Shown here: positions 1-6,431 of the stretch, piece after piece
How the letters are laid out: each line of letters opens with the position of its first letter
Numbering within the stretch: position 1 is the stretch's first letter
Assembly (NCBI GenBank): GCA_003168235.1
Contig: PMSZ01000339.1
Location: 1,944-10,273, forward strand
Direction: 5' to 3'
From: Acidobacteriaceae bacterium
GTDB taxonomy: Bacteria > Acidobacteriota > Terriglobia > Terriglobales > Acidobacteriaceae
Length of the DNA stretch: 8,330 nt
Program-made: the position numbers and the translations under genes
The notes under the pieces: generated by a model
The model's database searches: none
The model's input: the letters and a program-made list of their open reading frames with translations, nothing else
What the model was told of the DNA's origin: nothing

Positions 1-3
1 TTC

Positions 4-822
4 GTGCCTCTTGTTGAAGTTCGCAATCTGACCAAGATCTTTCATCTGGCCGAGTCTCCGTTTGGCGGTGCGCGCGATCGTGCAAGCGATGTTCGCGCCG
101 TGGATGGTGTGTCGCTTGTCATCCATGAGGGCGAGACGCTGGGACTGGTGGGCGAATCGGGCTCGGGTAAAAGCACATTGGGGCGGCTGATTCTCCGGTT
201 GATTGAGCCGACTTCAGGCTCCATCGTTTTCAACGGCGTTGACGTGCTGCGGGCGAGTGGATCGGACTTGCGCGCTCTGCGGCGCGATATGCAGATCATC
301 TTCCAGGATCCGTTTGGCTCACTCGATCCGCGCTACCGGGTCGAGGACCTGATTGCCGAGCCGCTGCTTCTTCATCAGAAGATCACGGGTGAGAACCTCA
401 GCCGCGATGGCCGCCGCGAACGGGTTCGCGAGCTGTTGGGGGCCGTCGGGATGGATGGTTCAGCCATGCCTCGCTATGCGCACGAATTTTCAGGAGGACA
501 GCGGCAGCGCATCGGCATTGCCCGAGCGCTGGCTTTGCGCCCGAGGTTTATCGTCGCCGATGAACCGGTTTCTGCGCTCGACGTGAGCGTGGGCGCGCAG
601 ATTGTGAATCTCCTGCAACAACTGCAGCGCGAGTTTGGCTTGAGTTATTTGTTTATTTCGCACTCCATGCCGGTGGTTCGCTATTTATCAACCCGCATCG
701 CGGTGATGTATCGGGGCCAGATCGTCGAGACCGGAACCACGGAACAGATCACCCGTCATCCGGAGCACGCTTACACCCGCAAACTGATCGCGGCTACGCC
801 GGAGATGGCAACAGCGCCCTAG
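4..822 (+). CDS. Peptide/dipeptide-type ABC transporter ATP-binding protein (DppF/OppF family)
   Basis: This 272-residue protein is a cytoplasmic ATPase that would power import of di-/oligopeptides or related solutes through an inner-membrane permease pair. All nucleotide-binding motifs are present: Walker A GESGSGKST at residues 50-58, Q-loop Q101, signature FSGGQ at 162-166, Walker B ending in ADEP with E187, D-loop SALD at 190-193, and H-loop H220. The motif IFQDPFGSLDPR around 99-110 and the C-terminal HPEHAYTRKLI are typical of the DppF/OppF branch. The C-terminal extension is short, so the protein is smaller than the roughly 320-330 residues usual for the family. The residue after the H-loop histidine is serine where aspartate is usual. 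The GTG at position 4 is a plausible start (PLVEVRNLTKIF is a normal beginning), but the window edge hides upstream codons, so the true start may lie a little earlier. Permease and binding-protein genes are expected upstream but not seen. The family is secure; the substrate is not. Confidence 0.93.
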   Translation: MPLVEVRNLTKIFHLAESPFGGARDRASDVRAVDGVSLVIHEGETLGLVGESGSGKSTLGRLILRLIEPTSGSIVFNGVDVLRASGSDLRALRRDMQIIFQDPFGSLDPRYRVEDLIAEPLLLHQKITGENLSRDGRRERVRELLGAVGMDGSAMPRYAHEFSGGQRQRIGIARALALRPRFIVADEPVSALDVSVGAQIVNLLQQLQREFGLSYLFISHSMPVVRYLSTRIAVMYRGQIVETGTTEQITRHPEHAYTRKLIAATPEMATAP

Positions 823-841
823 CGCTTCATCCTTAAATCTG

Positions 842-870
842 TTGTCGTTCGGGCGAAGGCGAACTACAAT
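842..870 (+). promoter_or_regulatory. Candidate sigma70-type promoter of the Yip1-family gene
   Basis: A -35-like TTGTCG (842-847, 4 of 6 consensus matches) and a -10-like TACAAT (865-870, 5 of 6) are separated by exactly 17 bases, in the 70-base gap after the ABC ATPase gene. Transcription would begin near 877, leaving a leader of about 16 bases with a G-rich ribosome binding stretch at 884-889 just before the ATG at 893. This suggests that the genes from 893 onward form a unit separate from the transporter. It is prediction from consensus only. Confidence 0.5.
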
Positions 871-892
871 CTTTTCCTGATTCGGGGGACCT

Positions 893-1672
893 ATGGCGAC
901 CAACCCTTCAGTAACATCGCAACCAATGCAACCGGCACAATTGGCTCAGGATCCTAAACCGCTCTCCGAAGGGCAGCGCATTATCGACACTTTTATTGCG
1001 CCGAGTAAAACTTTCACCGATTTGCGCAGGAACGCCAGTTGGTGGGGGCCGTATCTGATCATCGTGATCACGTCTATTTCCTTTATTTATGTCGTCGATC
1101 AGAAGGTCGGGTTTCCCAAGGTGGTGGACAATGCTATCCAGTTGCAACCGAAGACGGCGGACCGCATCGACCGTATGCCAGCCGACCAGAAACAGAAGGT
1201 GATGCAGCAACAGGCGACGGTCACGAAAGTTATTGCGTACTGTATTCCGATTGTCGCGCTGATCATCTATGCGCTCGTGGCGGGCGTTTTGTTCGCGACC
1301 CTCAAATTTGCCGTGAGCGCCGACATCAAATACGGGACCCTGTATGCGCTGATTGTCTATACCCGGCTGCCGCAAATCTTTATCGCGTTGCTGGGAATCC
1401 TCTCGCTTCTTGCGGGAGGCAGCAGCGACGGCTTTAACATCGAGAATGCTGTAGCCACCAATCCCGGCTATTTCATCGGCCCCGACGGATCGGCGGTTTT
1501 GCGCGCGTTATTGACACCTCTGGATGTGCTCAGTTTCTGGTCCTTGATTCTGACCGCAATCGGGATTACCTGCATCAGCAAGGTCAAACGCGGTACCGCG
1601 TTCGCCGTGGTCTTCGGATGGTTCGTCTTCTATGTGATCGCCAAGGTTGCCTTTGCGGTAGCAACTTCCTGA
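893..1672 (+). CDS. Yip1-family integral membrane protein of unknown function
   Basis: A 259-residue membrane protein resembling the Yip1 domain family found widely in bacteria, whose bacterial members have no defined biochemical role. A hydrophilic, Pro/Gln-rich cytoplasmic-looking tail (residues 1-27) leads to a segment typical of the family, FIAPSKTFTDL at 34-44 followed by WWGPYLI at 50-56. About five hydrophobic helices follow, near residues 50-68, 113-137, 147-175, 208-228 and 235-256. A polar loop at 69-112 is rich in Lys, Gln and Asp, and another lies at 176-206. The ATG at 893 is preceded closely by the purine run GGGGGA (884-889), which supports this start. A promoter-like sequence lies just upstream. 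The next gene starts 19 bases after the stop, so the two may be cotranscribed, although a link to amino-acid oxidation is not apparent. The family assignment rests on overall pattern and the N-terminal motif, not on catalytic residues. Confidence 0.8.
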   Translation: MATNPSVTSQPMQPAQLAQDPKPLSEGQRIIDTFIAPSKTFTDLRRNASWWGPYLIIVITSISFIYVVDQKVGFPKVVDNAIQLQPKTADRIDRMPADQKQKVMQQQATVTKVIAYCIPIVALIIYALVAGVLFATLKFAVSADIKYGTLYALIVYTRLPQIFIALLGILSLLAGGSSDGFNIENAVATNPGYFIGPDGSAVLRALLTPLDVLSFWSLILTAIGITCISKVKRGTAFAVVFGWFVFYVIAKVAFAVATS

Positions 1673-1691
1673 TGGGACCAAGATTCGCACT

Positions 1692-2852
1692 GTGCATACC
1701 GCAGACGTAGTCCTCATCGGCGGAGGCATTGTCGCCTCCAGCATCGCGTACCACCTGGTCGCCTCCGGTTGCAGGAACGTTCTTGTCGTCGAGCGCGAGA
1801 CCGCGCAAGGCAAGGGATCCACCGGCAAGAGCATGGGCGGCGTGCGCGCGCAGTTTTCCACGCCCGTCAACATTCAGATGTCGCTGTACTCGATTCCGTT
1901 TTATGCGAGGTTCGAGGAGCGGCTTGGCTATCCTTGCGACTACCGTCCGCAGGGGTATCTTTTTTGCGCGACCAGTGAAAAGCATATCGTCTACCTGCGG
2001 GCGAACTATGAAAAACAAGTTGCCATGGGGTTGAAGGATGTGCGCCTGCTCGCGGGCGACGAGATTCGCGGCATGTTTCCGCAACTGCGCGGCGATGACA
2101 TTCTCGGGGGCAGTTTTTGCTCGAGCGATGGCTTTGTCGATCCTTACAGCGCCATGATCGGATTCATGACGTGGGCGAGCGATCACGGGGCGACGCTATG
2201 GAAGAATACGACCGTCACGGGAATCACGCGAAATATTAATGACGGGGGCTTCGAGGTTGCGACTTCGCGCGATTTGGTTTCGACGCGCACGGTCGTCAAC
2301 TGCGCTGGAGCGTGGGCGGCCTCGATTGCGAAGATGCTGGGTATTGATCTGCCGGTCGAACCGTTGCGGAGGATGCTGGTTCCGACGGAACCGTTCGATC
2401 AATTTCCTCATAGCGCGCCTATGATCATCGACATGTCGACGGGCTTTCACTTTCGTCCCGAAAGCCGAGGGTTTCTGCTCGCATGGAACGATCCTGAGGA
2501 AACGCCGGGATATAAAACCGATTTCGACCCCGGTTTCATCGAGAAAATTCTGGTGCGCGCGGCGGATCGCGTGCCGGTGTTTGAAAATGTCGCCGTGAAC
2601 CCCAAACGGGCGTGGGCCGGGCTTTACGAAATGACGCCGGACCATCATCCGATTCTGGGCGAGTCGCCGGACGTGCCGGGATTCTTCTTCGCAAACGGCT
2701 TCAGCGGACACGGCGTGATGCACTCGCCGGCCACGGGAAAAATTCTCAGCGATCTGATTCTGACCGGGAAGACGGACTTGATCGACGCGTCCCTGCTGAA
2801 CTTTTCGCGGTTCGCCGAGGGGCGGACGATCCATGAGACGGCGGTATTGTGA
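1692..2852 (+). CDS. FAD-dependent oxidoreductase, DAO family (sarcosine oxidase beta / proline dehydrogenase beta-like)
   Basis: This 386-residue flavoprotein belongs to the D-amino-acid oxidase (DAO) fold family, whose members oxidise C-N bonds of amino, imino or N-methyl amino acids. The N-terminal Rossmann motif is G10-G-G12-I-V-A15 with the ribose-binding acidic residue E34. STGKSMGGVRAQFSTP at 43-58 is the flavin-contact stretch typical of SoxB and PDH-beta-like proteins. NCAGAWA at 203-209 and NGFSGHGVMHSPATGK at 335-350 are the later FAD-binding motifs. Aligning WAGLYEMTPDHHPILG (308-323) with monomeric sarcosine oxidase puts glycine 310 where that enzyme has its covalent flavin cysteine, so the FAD is probably non-covalent. 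The GTG start at 1692 places the Rossmann strand correctly at residues 4-9 but has no clear Shine-Dalgarno sequence, and no better in-frame start is visible. The stop overlaps the start of a second DAO flavoprotein by 4 bases. Substrate and electron acceptor are unknown; proline, hydroxyproline, sarcosine and related imines are all possible. Confidence 0.88.
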   Translation: MHTADVVLIGGGIVASSIAYHLVASGCRNVLVVERETAQGKGSTGKSMGGVRAQFSTPVNIQMSLYSIPFYARFEERLGYPCDYRPQGYLFCATSEKHIVYLRANYEKQVAMGLKDVRLLAGDEIRGMFPQLRGDDILGGSFCSSDGFVDPYSAMIGFMTWASDHGATLWKNTTVTGITRNINDGGFEVATSRDLVSTRTVVNCAGAWAASIAKMLGIDLPVEPLRRMLVPTEPFDQFPHSAPMIIDMSTGFHFRPESRGFLLAWNDPEETPGYKTDFDPGFIEKILVRAADRVPVFENVAVNPKRAWAGLYEMTPDHHPILGESPDVPGFFFANGFSGHGVMHSPATGKILSDLILTGKTDLIDASLLNFSRFAEGRTIHETAVL

Positions 2853-4159
2853 GCTCGCCAAAGAGCATGACGCAGGAATTCAACTACTGGCTGACCACGG
2901 TGCAGGTGCCGACGCCTCCAGTGCAGCCGTTGCCAGAGAGCGCTGACGTTGTCATCATCGGGGCCGGATTCACCGGACTCTCGGCTGCGCTCTCGCTGGC
3001 GAAACGTGGGGTGAAAGTGGTTGTGCTTGAAGCGGAGACCATCGGCTGGGGCGCGAGTTCGCGCAACGGTGGCATGGTGCTTACGGGACTGAAGCTGGGC
3101 GTGAACCAGCTCATTGCAAAATTTGGCCGCGAGTTGACGCGTCGTATGTATGCAGCGTCGCTTGAAACCATCGACACGGTCGAGCGCATCGTGAAAGAAG
3201 AAAACATCGCCTGCGATTTCTCCCGCACGGGACATCTTGAAGTTGCGTGCAAGCCGGCGCATTTCGACGACTACTCTCGTCAAGTTGAAGTCATCGCGCG
3301 CGAATTTAATCACCACCTACGAGTTGTTCCTCGCGGCGAACTCCACGGCGAAATCGGATCTGACATCTACTATGGAGGCATGGTCGATGAAATTTCGGCC
3401 GGACTCAATCCTGCGCGCTACGTTGCCGGACTCGGCGCCGCGGCCCTGCGCGCCGGTGCCCAGATCTCGGAGCGCACGCGGCTGCAAAACATCCAGCGCG
3501 AATCCCGCAACGGCACGCCGGGCTTCCGGCTGAATACTTCCCGTGGCGCGACTTGGGCACGCAATGTGCTGGTCGGAACCAGTGGCTATACCGGTGCGGC
3601 GACTCCGGCGCTGCGAAAGAAAATCATCCCTATTGGATCATTTATTATTGCGACGGAAATGCTCCCTGAAGCGCTCGGCCACGAATTGAGCCCGCGCAAC
3701 CGCCAGATCTATGATTCCAAGAACTATCTTTATTACTACCGGCTCACGCCCGACAACCGCATGCTGTTTGGCGGGCGCGCGGCATTCTTTCCCGAAACCG
3801 GTCAGACCATCCGCAAGAGCGCTGAAATTTTGCGCCGGGGGATGGTCGAAGTCTATCCGCAGTTGCGTGATACCAAAGTCGAATACGCCTGGGGAGGGAC
3901 GCTTGATTTCTGCTTTGACATCATGCCGCACGCCGGGCAAATGGACGGCGTCTATTTTTCCGTCGGGTATGCTGGACACGGCGTCGCCATGGCTACTTAT
4001 CAAGGACAGAGAATGGCCGATTGGATTATCGAGGGGAAGACGGACAATCCGTTTGCGGAGATCGCATTCCCCGGTGCGCCGCTGGGGCTTTACAACGGCA
4101 AGCCGTGGTTCTTGCCCTTCGCGGGAGCGTACTACAAGGTTTTAGACTGGATAGCTTAA
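2849..4159 (+). CDS. FAD-dependent oxidoreductase, DAO family (gamma-glutamylputrescine oxidase/OrdL-like)
   Basis: A second, distinct DAO-family flavoprotein of 436 residues. About 33 leading residues, including NYWLTTVQVPTPP (12-24), precede the Rossmann motif G38-A-G40-F-T-G43, with acidic E61 at the end of strand 2. GWGASSRNGGM at 66-76 is the hallmark of the PuuB/OrdL group, which oxidises gamma-glutamylputrescine and related amines. GYAGHGVAM at 373-381 is the C-terminal FAD-binding motif, and PWFLPFAGAYYKVLDWIA closes the protein in the usual way. The GTG at 2849 lies inside the GTGA overlap with the preceding gene, implying translational coupling. An in-frame ATG at 2867-2869 (residue 7) is a possible alternative start. 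The pairing with another DAO enzyme and a nearby aldehyde dehydrogenase suggests amine or imino-acid catabolism. I do not assign a substrate: the glutamine-synthetase-like PuuA partner expected for a real putrescine pathway is not in this window. Confidence 0.88.
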   Translation: MSSPKSMTQEFNYWLTTVQVPTPPVQPLPESADVVIIGAGFTGLSAALSLAKRGVKVVVLEAETIGWGASSRNGGMVLTGLKLGVNQLIAKFGRELTRRMYAASLETIDTVERIVKEENIACDFSRTGHLEVACKPAHFDDYSRQVEVIAREFNHHLRVVPRGELHGEIGSDIYYGGMVDEISAGLNPARYVAGLGAAALRAGAQISERTRLQNIQRESRNGTPGFRLNTSRGATWARNVLVGTSGYTGAATPALRKKIIPIGSFIIATEMLPEALGHELSPRNRQIYDSKNYLYYYRLTPDNRMLFGGRAAFFPETGQTIRKSAEILRRGMVEVYPQLRDTKVEYAWGGTLDFCFDIMPHAGQMDGVYFSVGYAGHGVAMATYQGQRMADWIIEGKTDNPFAEIAFPGAPLGLYNGKPWFLPFAGAYYKVLDWIA

Positions 4160-4162
4160 ATG

Positions 4163-4190
4163 CAGGTCTCAGGTGTCAGGTCTCAGGCGT
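4163..4190. repeat. Four tandem copies of a degenerate heptad (CAGGTCT)
   Basis: Four consecutive 7-base units start four bases after the stop of the second flavoprotein: CAGGTCT, CAGGTGT, CAGGTCT and CAGGCGT. Units 1 and 3 are identical; units 2 and 4 differ by one and two bases. The array lies wholly in the intergenic region. Similar degenerate heptads are, to my knowledge, scattered between genes in some acidobacterial genomes; that is recollection rather than a search result. No function can be assigned from one copy. Confidence 0.7.
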
Positions 4191-4195
4191 CGTGG

Positions 4196-4215
4196 CGCCG
4201 CCGTTCCCGGCGGCG
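4196..4215 (+). other. GC-rich stem-loop between the flavoprotein and CMD genes
   Basis: CGCCGCCG (4196-4203) and CGGCGGCG (4208-4215) are perfect inverted repeats around the 4-base loop TTCC, giving an 8-bp all-GC stem. It sits directly after the heptad repeat and about 46 bases before the next start codon. No T-run follows, so it is not a classical intrinsic terminator. It could slow RNA decay, take part in factor-dependent termination, or be a chance product of GC-rich sequence. Confidence 0.45.
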
Positions 4216-4261
4216 GGCGGCAAGATGCGGGTGCTAGAGTTGAAATTCGCGGGAGAATTGA

Positions 4262-4669
4262 ATGTCAATTTTTGGATTGATCGAATACGCCGATGCTACG
4301 CCTGAAGTGCGGGCGGTTTACGACGACATCATGGCCACGCGCAAGACTGACTGGATCAATAATTTCTGGAAGTCGATCGCGCACGATCCTGTGATGCTGA
4401 AGCGCACCTGGGAAGACATCAAGCAGATCATGGCTCCGGGAGCGCTCGACGCGCTGACGAAAGAAATGATCTATGTCGCCGTCTCGGTCACGAACCAGTG
4501 CGACTATTGCATCGCTTCGCACACGGCTTCGGCGAAGAACAAAGGCATGACCGATGCCCAGTTCAAAGAGTTGATGTCGGTGGTCGGGATGGCGAACGAA
4601 ACCAACCGGCTCGTCGCTGGGTATCAGGTGGAGATCGACAAGCAATTCCAACCGCAAAACGCGAAATGA
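4262..4669 (+). CDS. Carboxymuconolactone decarboxylase / AhpD-like family protein
   Basis: A 135-residue, mostly helical protein of the CMD/AhpD superfamily, whose AhpD members reduce peroxides or support peroxiredoxins through a redox CxxC pair. The diagnostic motif is complete: E68, then C80-D-Y-C83 twelve residues later, then H87, the same spacing as the E-x11-CxxC-x3-H proton-relay motif of mycobacterial AhpD. Tyr82 replaces the histidine inside that enzyme's CSHC motif. No signal peptide or membrane helix is visible, so the protein should be cytoplasmic. The ATG at 4262 is preceded by GGGAGA (4251-4256) with five intervening bases, a good ribosome binding site. A weak extended -10-like TGCTAGAGT (4232-4240) could give it its own promoter. 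Its position among amine-oxidising flavoproteins fits a role in removing H2O2 if those enzymes act as oxidases, but that is inference. A thiol-based reductase of unknown substrate is equally possible. Confidence 0.88.
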   Translation: MSIFGLIEYADATPEVRAVYDDIMATRKTDWINNFWKSIAHDPVMLKRTWEDIKQIMAPGALDALTKEMIYVAVSVTNQCDYCIASHTASAKNKGMTDAQFKELMSVVGMANETNRLVAGYQVEIDKQFQPQNAK

Positions 4670-4701
4670 CATCCAAGGTCGGCATCGCGGCAGTGCTCTG
4701 G

Positions 4702-4732
4702 TTGATTCGCCATTGCCGGGGAAGTTTATAAT
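4702..4732 (+). promoter_or_regulatory. Candidate promoter of the aldehyde dehydrogenase gene
   Basis: A perfect -10 hexamer TATAAT lies at 4727-4732, about 50 bases before the ATG at 4782. The best -35 candidate is TTGATT (4702-4707), with a 19-base spacer that is longer than the preferred 17. A match at 17 bases (4704-4709, GATTCG) is poor. The perfect -10 in GC-rich surroundings makes a promoter likely, and the leader would be about 43 bases long. This would let the dehydrogenase be expressed apart from the preceding gene. Confidence 0.5.
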
Positions 4733-4768
4733 CCGAATGTTCAATACATACCTACACCAGGTCGGTTG

Positions 4769-4775
4769 AAGGGGG
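4769..4775 (+). promoter_or_regulatory. Ribosome binding site of the aldehyde dehydrogenase gene
   Basis: The purine run AAGGGGG ends six bases before the ATG at 4782. This favours that codon over the in-frame ATG three codons later, at 4791. Confidence 0.6.
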
Positions 4776-4781
4776 CGAGCG

Positions 4782-6227
4782 ATGGCCGAGATGACGGTGA
4801 CTCCGGTTGCAACCCATGGTTTTTTTGTCGATGGGAAGTGGCTGGAAGAAGGTGATCTGGTCGAGGTGCGGGCTCCGTACGACGGCTCCCTGATTGCCTA
4901 CGTTTATCAGGGACGCCGCGAACACGCCGAAGCGGCCATTGCCGCCGCGGTGAAGGCCTTTGGGACCACACGCCGCCTGCCTGCCTTCGAGCGCCAGCGC
5001 GTTCTGCGCCAGATTGCGATGGGGGTCCACGATCGCAAAGAAGAGTTTGCCCGTACCATCGCACTCGAAGCCGGCAAGCCTATTAAGAGCGCGCGCATGG
5101 AAGTGGACCGCGCGGTGTTTACTTTCAATGTCGCGGCCGAAGAAACGGTCCGCGGCTACGGCGAATATTTGCCGCTTGATTGGCAGCAGTCGACCGTCGG
5201 GCGCTGGGGCATCGTCAAGCGTTTTCCTCTCGGCCCGGTCGCCGGAATCACCCCTTTCAATTTTCCTTTGAACCTGGTTGTGCATAAAGTCGCGCCGGCC
5301 ATTGCCGCCGGCTGCTCCATTGTTCTGAAGCCCGCGCCGCAGACGCCGCTCACCGCATTGCTGCTGGCCGAAGTGATCCAACAGGCGGGATGGCCCGATG
5401 GCGGATTCAACGCGATGCTGCTCTCGAACGAAGACTCGGGACTGCTGGTCACCGATGAACGCATCAAGCTCATCAGTTTTACCGGCAGCGCGGCCGTCGG
5501 CTGGGCGATCAAGAACAACGCGGGAAAGAAAAAAGTCGTTCTTGAGTTGGGGGGGAATTCGGGCGTCATCGTCCACAGCGACACCGACCTCGCCTACGCC
5601 GCCGACCGCTGCGTGACAGGGGGATTCTCCTACGCTGGACAGTCGTGCATTTCAGTGCAGCGGATTCTGGTCGAACATTCGGTGTACGGAAAGTTCAGCG
5701 AGCTGCTTCTGGCCGCGGTCAGCAAACTGAAAGTCGGCGACCCTTTGGACGAAGCGAGCGACCTCGGCCCGCTCATCCGCGAGAGCGATGCCATTCGTGC
5801 CGCCGACTGGGTGCAGGAGGCGGTCCGCGGCGGGGCGCGCTTGCTCTGCGGCGGTCATCGCAAGGGATCGCTGTTCGACCCCACGGTCCTGACCGGCACC
5901 AAGCCCAACATGAAAGTGAATTGCCAGGAGATTTTCGCGCCCGTGGTGACGCTGGAGCCCTACAACGACTTTGCTTCGGCCCTGAAGCAAATCAACAGCT
6001 CTCCGTATGGCCTGCAGGCCGGACTATTCACCCGCGACGCCAAACTCATCTTCGAGGCTTACGACGAGCTCGAAGTCGGAGGCCTGATCGCGGGCGACGT
6101 TCCGACGTTTCGCATCGACCATATGCCTTATGGAGGCATTAAGGATTCCGGACTGGGGCGGGAGGGCTTACGGGACGCGATCCAGGAAATGACGGAACCA
6201 AAATTGCTTGTCATGCATTTGCGCTGA
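4782..6227 (+). CDS. NAD(P)-dependent aldehyde dehydrogenase (ALDH superfamily)
   Basis: A full-length 481-residue aldehyde dehydrogenase, a cytoplasmic enzyme oxidising an aldehyde to the acid (or acyl group) with NAD(P)+. The catalytic set is intact: oxyanion-hole N160 within TPFNFPLN, cofactor-binding K183 in LKPAP, FTGSAAVG at 233-240, general base E255 in LELGGNS, nucleophile C289 in GQSCIS, and cofactor-ribose E383 in EIFAPV. The C-terminal PYGGIKDSGLGREG (449-462) and EMTEPKLLV (469-477) are usual for soluble lactaldehyde-, glyceraldehyde- and semialdehyde-type members. There is no signal peptide. A promoter-like TATAAT and a strong ribosome binding site precede it, so it need not depend on the upstream genes. 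Next to two C-N-oxidising flavoproteins and a peptide-type importer, a semialdehyde from an amino acid, imino acid or polyamine is a sensible substrate. Subfamily and substrate cannot be decided from motifs alone. Confidence 0.95.
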   Translation: MAEMTVTPVATHGFFVDGKWLEEGDLVEVRAPYDGSLIAYVYQGRREHAEAAIAAAVKAFGTTRRLPAFERQRVLRQIAMGVHDRKEEFARTIALEAGKPIKSARMEVDRAVFTFNVAAEETVRGYGEYLPLDWQQSTVGRWGIVKRFPLGPVAGITPFNFPLNLVVHKVAPAIAAGCSIVLKPAPQTPLTALLLAEVIQQAGWPDGGFNAMLLSNEDSGLLVTDERIKLISFTGSAAVGWAIKNNAGKKKVVLELGGNSGVIVHSDTDLAYAADRCVTGGFSYAGQSCISVQRILVEHSVYGKFSELLLAAVSKLKVGDPLDEASDLGPLIRESDAIRAADWVQEAVRGGARLLCGGHRKGSLFDPTVLTGTKPNMKVNCQEIFAPVVTLEPYNDFASALKQINSSPYGLQAGLFTRDAKLIFEAYDELEVGGLIAGDVPTFRIDHMPYGGIKDSGLGREGLRDAIQEMTEPKLLVMHLR

Positions 6228-6317
6228 AACTTTCTTAGGCGGATGTTTCGAGTCGAAGCGGGCAATTCACAATGAGAAACGGAAGAATGCTGACCGAGGA
6301 CACACGGAAGTTACGAT

Positions 6318-6331
6318 TTTTCTTAAGAAAA
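6318..6331. promoter_or_regulatory. 14-base perfect AT-rich palindrome, possible operator
   Basis: TTTTCTTAAGAAAA is perfectly self-complementary and is followed four bases later by a second palindrome, TTTCGAAA (6335-6342). It lies about 75 bases upstream of the candidate actA -10, a position suited to an activator or upstream element. As RNA it would give only a weak 5-bp A/U-rich stem, so a DNA-level role is more likely, if any. No known regulator's consensus is recognised. Confidence 0.35.
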
Positions 6332-6383
6332 TAGTTTCGAAATGAAATCCCGATTTGGCACACAAAGAAAAGCGGCGCGGGAT

Positions 6384-6412
6384 GTTCCATTTCGCCAAGC
6401 AACTGTTATACT
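6384..6412 (+). promoter_or_regulatory. Candidate extended -10 promoter of the actAB operon
   Basis: The -10-like TATACT (6407-6412, 5 of 6 consensus matches) is directly preceded by TGT (6404-6406), making an extended -10 element. The -35 region with a 17-base spacer (GTTCCA, 6384-6389) matches only 3 of 6, as often seen when an extended -10 is present. The predicted transcription start near 6419 would give a leader of about 107 bases before the actA ATG. Confidence 0.5.
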
Positions 6413-6431
6413 CTCCTGTTTTAGGAACGCG

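Noticed and set aside
1584..2186. Long open frames on the minus strand opposite the flavoprotein genes (for example 1584-2186 and 2645-3316).
   Set aside because: They overlap well-supported + strand genes, show no recognisable domain, and are the usual by-product of GC-rich codon use.
6226..6249. Inverted repeat GAAAC/GTTTC at the end of the aldehyde dehydrogenase gene as a terminator.
   Set aside because: The stem is 5 bp with a 14-base loop and no T-run follows.
6272..6334. A 20-codon open frame starting at ATG 6272 and ending at TAG 6332-6334 in the intergenic region, encoding a basic peptide.
   Set aside because: It has no convincing ribosome binding site or recognisable feature, is short enough to occur by chance, and runs through the palindrome at 6318-6331.
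6356..6375. TGGCAC at 6356-6361 resembling the -24 element of a sigma54 promoter.
   Set aside because: The required TTGC-like -12 element is missing at the right distance; the following bases are A-rich.
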